A stretch of 11,289 bases of DNA from Actinomycetes bacterium. Lineage in GTDB: Bacteria; Actinomycetota; Coriobacteriia; WRKU01; WQUG01. The notes beneath the pieces were generated by a model that saw nothing but the letters and a program-made list of their open reading frames with translations, ran no database searches and had not been told where the DNA came from. The DNA lies in assembly GCA_031268615.1 (NCBI GenBank), contig JAIRWZ010000079.1:1-11289 (forward strand), written 5' to 3'. Positions 5,775-11,288 of the stretch are shown piece by piece. The translations under genes and the position numbers were made by a program. Every line of letters begins with the position of its first letter. Position 1 is the first letter of the stretch.

Positions 5775-7612
5775 CCTTCCGCTATCCTGAAAACGCCACC
5801 GCTGCCTTGAATGATGTTTCCTTTACGCTTGCCCACGGCGCTTTTGCGTTGCTGGCCGGCAAAACAGCTTGTGGTAAAACAACGCTCCTGCGTCATCTGA
5901 AACCCCAGCTCACCCCCGTTGGCGACCGCTCCGGCACGGTGACCATCACCGAGCCTGTCGGCTTCGTCATGCAAGACCCCGACGCGCAAATTGTCGCCGA
6001 CACGGTCTATGCTGAACTGGCCTTCGGTCTGGAAAACCTCGGCCTGCCCACGCCGACGATACGCCGCCGTATCGCGGAAGTCGTCGCCTTTTTCGGCCTC
6101 GAATCTCTGCTCGAACGCCACACACAGACCCTGTCCGGCGGCCAAAAACAAATGCTCAACCTCGCCGCCGTCGTAGCGTTGGCGCCCGCGCTCATCATCG
6201 CTGACGAGCCGACCGACCAGCTGGACCCCATCGCAGCCAAGGCCTTCCTGCAGATGTTGACCCGCACGAACACTGAACTGGGCACCACCGTTCTCATCTC
6301 CGAACACCGCCTCGACGAAGTCCTGCCGCTCGTCGATACCGTACTCTATATGAGCAGAAGTGAGTGCGTCCATACCGGCACCCCGCAGGAATTCGTTGAC
6401 TTTCTCATCGCCAGCGATAGCTCCTACCTGTGCGCCTTGCCCGAACCCGCCCGTGCAGCCCTGCCGTTCCTGTCAAACCCACCCTACCCCCTCTCCGTAA
6501 GAGAAGGCCGCCAATGGCTCAACGGGTTTCCCCCTTCGGTCGGTGTCCAATCATCCGGCAATGACACGGTAGGGACACCTCCCAACCCAAAAGAGTCAGC
6601 TGGTGTCCGCCACCCGGCAACAACTGACGGACCGCAATCCGCCTACTCACGCGCGCGTATTGCTGTCCCTACCAATACCCGCCCATCCAGGAACAACAAA
6701 CCTACCATCGACACCACCGCAAGGTCATTCTCGGGCTTGACCCGAGAATCCAGCCTCCCTGCCATTGACTTGCGTGAGGTCACGTTTTGCTATGACCGCA
6801 CGGGTGGCTTTGTCCTCAAACATCTCTCGGGACAGATTGCGGCTGGAGACGTCCACGCCATCGTCGGGGGTAATGGATCGGGCAAGACCACGCTAATTGG
6901 CGTTATCACCGGCACCCTGAAACCACAGCTCGGCAGCGTTCGTATTGCTCCCGGTATGAGCATGGGCGCTCTGCCGCAAAATCCTCGCGCCCTCTTCGAA
7001 CGGGACAACGTGCGTGCTGAACTTTCCGGAACCTCGGACGAACTATTGACTGAACTGGAACTCACTGACTTGCTGGAGCGCCATCCCTATGACCTTTCCG
7101 GTGGCGAAGCGCAAAAAGTTGCCTTGGCAAAACTATTGCTGGCAGACCCCGATATATTGCTGCTGGACGAGCCGACGAAAGGTTTGGACGCACTCGCTAA
7201 AGCGGAACTTGCCGACATTGTGGCACGTCTGTCGCAGCGTGGGCATACCCTGGTCCTCGTGACGCATGATTTGGAATTTGCTGCGGAGCATGCCCATACC
7301 TGCTCGCTTTTGGCTGATGGGGATTTCGTGGCAACCGAAGCGGTGCGTGATTTCTTTGCGGGCAATGAATTTTATACGACGCCGGTCAACCGGATGACGC
7401 GCGGTATGTTGCCCGATTGCATAACCGTCAAAGACCTGCATAACGCTCTGTCGTCCGACAATCCCACTTGTTCCACCGATTTTCCTTATATCCCTATCTC
7501 CACAAGTCATTCCCGCACCCCACCCAGTCATTCCCGCGAAAGCGGGAATCCAGTGCCCCCGGATAATGATGACGTTCAGACTTCCGAATCAAGCCCGAAG
7601 CCGGTACCGTGA
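5699..7612 (+). CDS. ECF transporter ATPase, two ABC domains fused in one chain
   Basis: The protein has 637 residues and powers vitamin import; the fusion supplies both ATPase halves. The start ATG 5699 follows AGGAGG (5681-5686) and lies inside the T-component gene. An N-terminal tail of Gln-Pro repeats comes from the hexanucleotide repeat. Domain 1 (~19-245) has Walker A G54-KTAC-GKT, Q92, signature LSGGQ 145-149, Walker B D169-E170 and H203. Domain 2 (~356-560) has Walker A G390-GNGS-GKT, Q427, signature LSGGE 466-470, Walker B D490-E491 and H523. Both sites therefore look complete, although the domain-1 P-loop (TAC) is unusual. The ~100-residue linker (~255-355) is low in secondary-structure character and is built from an inserted inverted-terminal-repeat element and a palindromic element. 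The C-terminal ~45 residues (SHSRTPPSHSRESGNP) come from another palindrome. It ends in GTGA, shared with the S-component start. Confidence 0.94.
   Translation: MDTQQPQPQPQPQPQPACAIDVQNLTFRYPENATAALNDVSFTLAHGAFALLAGKTACGKTTLLRHLKPQLTPVGDRSGTVTITEPVGFVMQDPDAQIVADTVYAELAFGLENLGLPTPTIRRRIAEVVAFFGLESLLERHTQTLSGGQKQMLNLAAVVALAPALIIADEPTDQLDPIAAKAFLQMLTRTNTELGTTVLISEHRLDEVLPLVDTVLYMSRSECVHTGTPQEFVDFLIASDSSYLCALPEPARAALPFLSNPPYPLSVREGRQWLNGFPPSVGVQSSGNDTVGTPPNPKESAGVRHPATTDGPQSAYSRARIAVPTNTRPSRNNKPTIDTTARSFSGLTRESSLPAIDLREVTFCYDRTGGFVLKHLSGQIAAGDVHAIVGGNGSGKTTLIGVITGTLKPQLGSVRIAPGMSMGALPQNPRALFERDNVRAELSGTSDELLTELELTDLLERHPYDLSGGEAQKVALAKLLLADPDILLLDEPTKGLDALAKAELADIVARLSQRGHTLVLVTHDLEFAAEHAHTCSLLADGDFVATEAVRDFFAGNEFYTTPVNRMTRGMLPDCITVKDLHNALSSDNPTCSTDFPYIPISTSHSRTPPSHSRESGNPVPPDNDDVQTSESSPKPVP
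5709..5744 (+). repeat. Hexanucleotide (CACAGC) tandem repeat translated in two frames
   Basis: Four perfect CACAGC units (5721-5744) follow two imperfect ones (AACAGC, CACAAC). One frame gives HNHSHSHSHS at the end of the T component, the other QPQPQPQPQP at the start of the ATPase. A change in unit number alters both proteins by two residues per unit without a frameshift. Confidence 0.85.
6360..6372 (+). repeat. Dispersed 13-base motif, copy 5 (GTGAGTGCGTCCA)
   Basis: Twelve of 13 bases match, preceded by GAA and followed by TACCGGC like the other copies. Here it is read in a different frame (SECVHTG in the ATPase), so the likeness cannot be due to a shared peptide. Confidence 0.55.
6568..6673. 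mobile_element. MITE-like element with 10-bp perfect terminal inverted repeats inside the ATPase linker
   Basis: GGTAGGGACA (6568-6577) and TGTCCCTACC (6664-6673) are exact reverse complements bounding 106 bp. The interior contains GTCCGCCACCCGGCAA and GCAATCCGCC, which also occur in the same order in the intergenic element at 8405-8558. No coding capacity is present, so mobility would need a transposase from elsewhere. It is read through in the ATPase frame (about residues 290-325) without a stop. No clear target-site duplication was identified. Confidence 0.6.
6723..6753 (+). repeat. Dispersed palindromic element (copy 2), in frame in the ATPase linker
   Basis: ATTCTCGGG (6727-6735) and CCCGAGAAT (6741-6749) are perfect 9-bp arms around CTTGA, with GGTC before and CCAG after. 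It translates as SFSGLTRESS, a typical product of this palindrome type, immediately before the second ABC domain. Confidence 0.75.
7506..7553 (+). repeat. Dispersed palindromic element (copy 3) with a preceding half copy, in the ATPase C-terminus
   Basis: ATTCCCGC (7530-7537) and GCGGGAAT (7542-7549) pair around GAAA. GTCATTCCCGC occurs twice in a row, at 7506-7516 and 7527-7537, so a half element precedes the full one. The translation SHSRESGNP is characteristic of this repeat type wherever it lies in genes. Confidence 0.75.
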
Positions 7613-8370
7613 ACCGTGTTCTTCGCATTCTGGAGCCGACCGCGCTCTTTGCTTGCCCTTTTCTGTTGGCAGCCCTGACTGTCGCGCGCGTTGGGTCGGC
7701 GGCGCTGCTCTCTGCACTTGTGTTGTTGGTGGCCTTGGCGCCGGCCATTGTTGGTTTTGAACGGGCGCGTCCGCGTCCGCGCGACTTCATGCCCGTGGTG
7801 GTTCTGGCGGCTCTGGCTATTGCCGGGCGACTGCTCTTCGACGCCATTCCCAACTTTCAACCCACCACTGCTCTTATCATCGTCTGCGGTTTTGTATTTG
7901 GCCGACGCGCGGGATTGATGGCGGGCATTACCGCGGCGCTCGTGTCCAATCTGTTCCTGGGGCAGGGGCTTTGGACGCCATGGCAAATGTATTGCTGGGG
8001 AACGGTAGGCTACTGTGCAGGCCTGTTCCCCCCAACTCTCCAGGTTCGTCATGCCGGGCTTGACCCAGCACCTCAGACCAGCGAGCCAGGGAGACGTTCG
8101 GATTCCGGCCCAAAGGTCGGAATGGCAATCCCGATGTATCTGTATGGGGTTGTCGCGTCTCTGGCTTTTGGCGTCCTGATGGACCTGCAATACTTTGTGG
8201 GCTTCAATGCGGACACCGGTCTGTCCGGTCTGGCTACAACTTTGGCGCTGGGTCTGCCGTTCAATGTGGCGCACGCGGCTTCAACCCTCGTATTCCTTGT
8301 CCTGACCCTGAACCCCTGGGGCAAAAAACTAACCCGCCTGAAAACCAAGTACGGTCTGCAGGACCTGTAA
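7609..8370 (+). CDS. cbrT: ECF transporter substrate-binding S component, probably for cobalamin (CbrT-like)
   Basis: The protein has 253 residues from GTG 7609, whose GTGA overlaps the ATPase stop, so translation is probably coupled. It is very hydrophobic, with helices near 11-27, 31-50, 61-79, 86-97, 101-120, 125-140, 175-192 and 205-235. This is somewhat more than the usual six, so some of these probably form one helix or a loop. FGRRAGLMAGITAALVSNLFLGQGLWTPWQMYCW is typical of the S-component group annotated as cobalamin-type CbrT, including the small-residue face (AGITAALVS) that packs on the T component. It should bind the vitamin in the membrane and be turned over by the ECF module. 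The B12 riboswitch upstream supports the substrate. Residues ~141-172 (VRHAGLDPAPQTSEPGRRSD) are an unusual polar insertion made of palindromic repeat DNA between two helices. Specificity is inferred. Confidence 0.86.
   Translation: MNRVLRILEPTALFACPFLLAALTVARVGSAALLSALVLLVALAPAIVGFERARPRPRDFMPVVVLAALAIAGRLLFDAIPNFQPTTALIIVCGFVFGRRAGLMAGITAALVSNLFLGQGLWTPWQMYCWGTVGYCAGLFPPTLQVRHAGLDPAPQTSEPGRRSDSGPKVGMAIPMYLYGVVASLAFGVLMDLQYFVGFNADTGLSGLATTLALGLPFNVAHAASTLVFLVLTLNPWGKKLTRLKTKYGLQDL
8047..8123. repeat. Two degenerate palindromic elements in the S-component gene (copies 4 and 5)
   Basis: CGTCATGCCGGGCTTGACCC (8047-8066) followed by AGCACCTCAG is a slightly decayed copy of the 6723 element (TGCCGGG against CCCAGCA, one mismatch). 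ATTCCGG (8102-8108) and TCGGAAT (8117-8123) form a second palindrome that, on the minus strand, resembles the 7530 element. Together they encode the extra loop of the S component without breaking the frame. Confidence 0.6.
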
Positions 8371-8404
8371 AACGTAATCCCTCCCAAAGAGATGTGTGGT
8401 GTGT

Positions 8405-8558
8405 GTAGGGACACCTTCCCGCCGTAGTCGGGTTGGCGTCCGCCACCACCCGGCAAAAACTCCAGCGTAGTAGGGCGGGCATTCCATGCCCGCCGCCCCA
8501 CCAAGCAACCGAGCGGACAGCAATCCGCCCGCTGACGGAGGCGGAAAGCTGCCCCTAC
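8405..8558. mobile_element. Intergenic MITE-like element related to the one in the ATPase linker
   Basis: GTAGGGACA (8405-8413) and TGCCCCTAC (8550-8558) are near-perfect terminal inverted repeats (one mismatch). The interior shares GTCCGCCACCACCCGGCAA and CAATCCGCC with the 6568 element. It also holds an extra palindrome, GGCGGGCAT (8474-8482) with ATGCCCGCC (8486-8494), probably a nested second repeat. It fills most of the 244-base gap between the S-component stop and serS, which otherwise holds only the serS promoter and ribosome site. No terminator with a T-run is seen. Confidence 0.55.
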
Positions 8559-8571
8559 AAAGCTGGGGATT

Positions 8572-8580
8572 TGCTATCAT
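8572..8580 (+). promoter_or_regulatory. Probable serS promoter (extended -10)
   Basis: TG at 8572-8573, one base, then TATCAT at 8575-8580 gives an extended -10 box and a predicted leader of about 28 bases before ATG 8615. No convincing -35 is visible; that position is taken by the right end of the repeat element. The same TATCAT hexamer serves the tRNA gene. Confidence 0.5.
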
Positions 8581-8614
8581 AACCTCTACCGATTTCGATG
8601 AAATGAGGCGCGGT

Positions 8615-9955
8615 ATGCTTGACGCAAAATTTATACGTGACAATCCTGACGCTATTCGCACGGCGATGAGCGCTCGCGGCAGCGCTTGGGACACCGATGA
8701 GTTTCTGGCGCTGGACGAGCGTCGGCGTGAACTCATTGCGCAGACCGAAGCTCTGCAGGCCCGGCGCAACGAACTGTCGCGCAGTATCGGTACGCTGCTG
8801 AAAGACCACCATACACAGGCTGTCGCGGACGCCAAGGCCGAAGTCGCCCTCATAAAGGACAGCCTCACCGTACTGGACGCTGACAGGGACCGGCTGGATA
8901 CCCAAACTCACGAGCTGCTGTCTACCGCCCCCAACCTGCCCGACGCCTCCGTCCCACTCGGCGTTGACGAACATGACAACGTCGAGGTCAAACGCTGGGG
9001 AACGCCCCGCGATTTCAGCGCCGAAGGCTTTGAGCCGAAAGCTCACTGGGATTTGGGGCCGGCTCTGGGGATTATCGACTTTGAGCGCGCCGTGAAATTG
9101 GCAGAATCCCGTTTCGTGCTGTTGGGTGGCGCGGGTGCGCAGCTGGAACGCGCGCTCATTAACTTCATGCTTGACCTGCATGCGGACGCTGGGTTTAAGG
9201 AGTGGTGGCCGCCAACGCTTGCCAACGCCCAGACCTTGTATGGCACCGGACAGTTGCCGAAATTTGCCGACGACCTCTACCAAACGGTTACGACTTCCGA
9301 CGCCAACGAAGGCATGGAATCCGGCGGCGAAGCCACAACCGCCGGCCGGCTCTACCTGACGCCGACCGCCGAAGTCACGCTCACCAACATTCACCGCGGC
9401 GAGGTCTTGAACGCGGACAGCCTGCCCCGCCACTACACGGCCTACACCGCCTGTTTTCGCGAAGAAGCCGGTAGCGCCGGGCGCGACACCCGCGGCATGA
9501 TTCGTATCCACCAGTTCGACAAAGTCGAGCTGGTCAAACTCACGACTCCGGAGACCAGCTTTAACGAACTGGAATCCATGACCTGCCAGGGAGAAAAGGT
9601 GTTAGAAATCCTCGGCTTGCCCTATCGTCGCCTGGCGCTCTGCACGGGCGACCTGGGCTTCGGCGCCGCCAAAACCTACGATTTGGAAGTCTGGCTGCCC
9701 TCCTACAACGACTATAAAGAAATCTCGTCTTGCTCGAACTGCGTGGATTTCCAGGCTCGGCGAGCCGGTATCAAATACCGCGACCCGGACGCCTTCAAAG
9801 GCAGCCGCTACCTGCACACGCTGAATGGTAGCGCTCTGGCGCTCAGCCGCACCTTCGCCGCGATTATCGAAAACTATCAAAATCCCGACGGCACGGTCAC
9901 CGTCCCCGAAGCCCTGCGCCCCTACCTCCGGGGCTTAAAAACAATCACGAAGTGA
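8615..9955 (+). CDS. serS: Seryl-tRNA synthetase
   Basis: The enzyme has 446 residues, a normal length for bacterial SerRS. In the cytoplasm it joins serine to tRNA-Ser using ATP. ATG 8615 is chosen because MLDAKFIRDNPDAIR is the standard N-terminus and GAGG stands at 8605-8608. The frame is open further upstream, but that part translates repeat DNA. Residues ~25-105 form the charged coiled-coil arm that grips tRNA-Ser (RRRELIAQTEALQARRNELS). The class II core follows: motif 2 with F281-R282-EEAGSAGRDTRGMIRIHQF and motif 3 with NGSALALSRT (404-413, R412). FGAAKTYDLEVWLPSYNDY and EISSCSNCVDFQARR are family signatures. The stop codon lies inside an inverted repeat shared with the convergent gene. 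It has its own promoter and is probably not part of the B12 operon. Confidence 0.98.
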   Translation: MLDAKFIRDNPDAIRTAMSARGSAWDTDEFLALDERRRELIAQTEALQARRNELSRSIGTLLKDHHTQAVADAKAEVALIKDSLTVLDADRDRLDTQTHELLSTAPNLPDASVPLGVDEHDNVEVKRWGTPRDFSAEGFEPKAHWDLGPALGIIDFERAVKLAESRFVLLGGAGAQLERALINFMLDLHADAGFKEWWPPTLANAQTLYGTGQLPKFADDLYQTVTTSDANEGMESGGEATTAGRLYLTPTAEVTLTNIHRGEVLNADSLPRHYTAYTACFREEAGSAGRDTRGMIRIHQFDKVELVKLTTPETSFNELESMTCQGEKVLEILGLPYRRLALCTGDLGFGAAKTYDLEVWLPSYNDYKEISSCSNCVDFQARRAGIKYRDPDAFKGSRYLHTLNGSALALSRTFAAIIENYQNPDGTVTVPEALRPYLRGLKTITK

Positions 9956-9986
9956 GTATTGAGCCTGCCCCCGGCTCAGTACTCAC
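9952..9986. terminator. Inverted repeat between convergent genes, candidate bidirectional terminator
   Basis: GTGAGTATTGAGCC (9952-9965) pairs with GGCTCAGTACTCAC (9973-9986) over 14 bp with one G-U pair and loop TGCCCCC. The serS stop (9953-9955) and the amidohydrolase stop (9983-9985) both lie within its arms, and TTCTTAT follows on the + strand. Left arm and loop are an exact copy, reversed, of 1386-1412, so this is a repeat element used at the ends of two genes. Confidence 0.6.
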
Positions 9987-10798
9987 TTCTTATATTCGAC
10001 CTGTTCCAGCAGATGCTCGGCATTGCCGTGATACAGAGCCTCCAGCTCGCTGTTAGAGAAACCCGCGTTGTTGAAGAAGGCGATGTCGTCCTCCGGGTAG
10101 GTCCAGGGGCTGTCGGTGCCAAACAGTACGCGGTCAAGGCCGTGTCCGCGCAAGATACGCAGCAGCTGGTCACTGCTCATTTCGGTCGTGGTGAAGGCCG
10201 TGTCCAGATAGACGTTTTCCCCCTGTCCGACCAGCAGTTCTTCGACCTCGTCCCACATACGATAGCCCCCGGCGTGCGCCAGTACCATTTTGATACCGGG
10301 GTAGGCGTCGATGACGGCGCGAAACTCTAAGGGAGAACCGTATCGGGTGCGCGGTCCCACGTCGTCGCCGGCGTGAAAGTAGCCGATTAGATTGAAGTCC
10401 ATCGCGGCGTCAAATATCGCCTGCATGCGCGGGTCGGTGGGCAAGACATCTTGATAGTCGGGGTGCATTTTGAAGCCCGGAAAACCCTGCTCGCGAAAGT
10501 CTGCCAGAATCCCCCGCGCGTCGTCGCAGTCGGGATGGATGGCGCCGAAGGGCACGCAGTATTCGCGCGGTTGTGCGGCGGCATATTCGTTAATGCTGGC
10601 GACTTGTGAGGCTTTCGTGGCGACCGGCACGGTCCAGCCCTGGGCGATTCCCAGTCGTTTAATGCGGTCGATAAAGTCTTCCAGCTTTCCGCCGATTTTG
10701 TTGACGCGTTCCGGTACGGTCAGAGCGGCGATTGCTGCCTGTTCGACTTTGTCGGGAAAGACATGGACATGCGTGTCGATGATTTTTATTCGGTTCAC
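9983..10798 (-). CDS. Metal-dependent amidohydrolase (amidohydrolase-2 / TIM-barrel type)
   Basis: The protein has 271 residues, running leftward from GTG (10796-10798), with AGGAA 7 bases ahead (10806-10810 on the + strand). It has the metal-binding pattern of the amidohydrolase superfamily: H10-x-H12 in DTHVHVFP, H112 in GFKMHPDYQ, H142 in YFHAGDD, H175 in VLAHAGGY and D229 in FGTDSPW. The length and these motifs fit the small amidohydrolase-2 group, which includes hydrolases and decarboxylases of many substrates. The substrate cannot be told. It has no signal peptide and should be cytoplasmic. It is convergent with serS, sharing the inverted repeat that holds both stop codons, and divergent from the tRNA gene. 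Confidence 0.92.
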   Translation of the reverse strand: MNRIKIIDTHVHVFPDKVEQAAIAALTVPERVNKIGGKLEDFIDRIKRLGIAQGWTVPVATKASQVASINEYAAAQPREYCVPFGAIHPDCDDARGILADFREQGFPGFKMHPDYQDVLPTDPRMQAIFDAAMDFNLIGYFHAGDDVGPRTRYGSPLEFRAVIDAYPGIKMVLAHAGGYRMWDEVEELLVGQGENVYLDTAFTTTEMSSDQLLRILRGHGLDRVLFGTDSPWTYPEDDIAFFNNAGFSNSELEALYHGNAEHLLEQVEYKK

Positions 10799-10904
10799 CA
10801 GTTCGTTCCTTTCGGGGTGGTGTCGTGGCTGTTACCTGTAGCTGACGTTTTGTTGGCAGACGCAAGGCATGTGCAGGTTTGCAATCAAGCCTTTGCAGGC
10901 AATG

Positions 10905-10913
10905 ATTGTATCA
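10905..10913 (-). promoter_or_regulatory. Probable amidohydrolase promoter (extended -10)
   Basis: On the minus strand TGATACAAT (TG, one base, TACAAT) gives an extended -10 box about 107 bases before the GTG start. No strong -35 is seen. It lies back to back with the tRNA promoter, whose -35 starts about 15 bases away. Confidence 0.4.
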
Positions 10914-10927
10914 CCCAAAACGCTGTC

Positions 10928-10955
10928 TTGACGTGTAGATGAAGGGTGGTATCAT
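10928..10955 (+). promoter_or_regulatory. tRNA-Arg promoter
   Basis: TTGACG (10928-10933) and TATCAT (10950-10955), 16 bases apart, with TGG just before the -10. It is the strongest promoter match in the window. The tRNA begins about 32 bases downstream of the predicted start. Confidence 0.75.
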
Positions 10956-10993
10956 AGATATCCGCGCGAAAGCGCTTTGGCTTTATTGAATGT

Positions 10994-11070
10994 GCGCCCT
11001 TACCTCAGCTGGATAGAGGGTCTGACTACGAATCAGAACGCCACAGGTTCGAATCCTGTACGGCGCGCCA
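10994..11070 (+). tRNA. tRNA-Arg, anticodon ACG
   Basis: A 77-base cloverleaf with encoded CCA. D stem CCTC/GAGG, anticodon stem TCTGA/TCAGA with loop CTACGAA (anticodon ACG, normally edited to ICG to read CGU/CGC/CGA), and T arm ACAGG-TTCGAAT-CCTGT all pair fully. The acceptor stem GCGCCCT/ACGGCGC has one C-C mismatch at the sixth pair (10999 against 11061). Confidence 0.96.
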
Positions 11071-11119
11071 TTTTTTTGCAGGCAACACATGGTGTGGCTT
11101 GGTATAAAGAGCCACTCCA
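11071..11119 (+). terminator. T-run after the tRNA followed by a hairpin
   Basis: Seven T bases (11071-11077) directly follow the CCA. Farther on, TGGTGTGGCT (11090-11099) and AGCCACTCCA (11110-11119) form a 10-bp stem with one mismatch, but no T-run follows it. The T-run may end the tRNA transcript, using the tRNA's own fold as the upstream structure. The remaining bases to 11204 show no gene. Confidence 0.3.
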
Positions 11120-11204
11120 CGCGTAAAATGGGTACAATTCTGGGGTACTTGGGTTCCACAACGCCTGCTCGCTTTGCTCCCCGTAATATCAGGCGGTCTG
11201 CGGT

Positions 11205-11288
11205 TCAGGGTTTGTGAGCACTGATGTGGACTGAGACGATTGCTTTGTTAACGATGGCCTCGTCGAGTCCAAACAGGGTCTCAACTCT
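11205..11288 (-). CDS. C-terminal end of an unidentified minus-strand protein (truncated by window edge)
   Basis: On the minus strand an open frame enters from the window edge and reads RVETLFGLDEAIVNKAIVSV then HISAHKP before a TGA (11205-11207 on the + strand). The even spread of hydrophobic and charged residues looks like real protein. Only 27 residues are visible, so the family cannot be named. A GC-rich imperfect inverted repeat (CGCCTG near 11162, CAGGCG near 11190) lies just beyond its stop and could help end its transcript. Confidence 0.5.
   Translation of the reverse strand, partial: RVETLFGLDEAIVNKAIVSVHISAHKP

Noticed and set aside
7506..8558. CRISPR-like array from repeated palindromes
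   Set aside because: The repeats are irregularly spaced, differ in orientation and lie inside genes; there are no regular spacers and no cas genes.
8486..8614. N-terminal extension of serS
   Set aside because: The extra 43 residues translate the repeat element and promoter; standard SerRS begins MLDAKFIRDNPDA at 8615 with its own ribosome site.
10892..11085. 11-base direct repeat TTTGCAGGCAA flanking the tRNA (10892-10902 and 11075-11085) as an attachment site of an integrated element
   Set aside because: The repeat does not overlap the tRNA 3' end, the enclosed 170 bases hold only the tRNA and its promoter, and no integrase is visible in the window.
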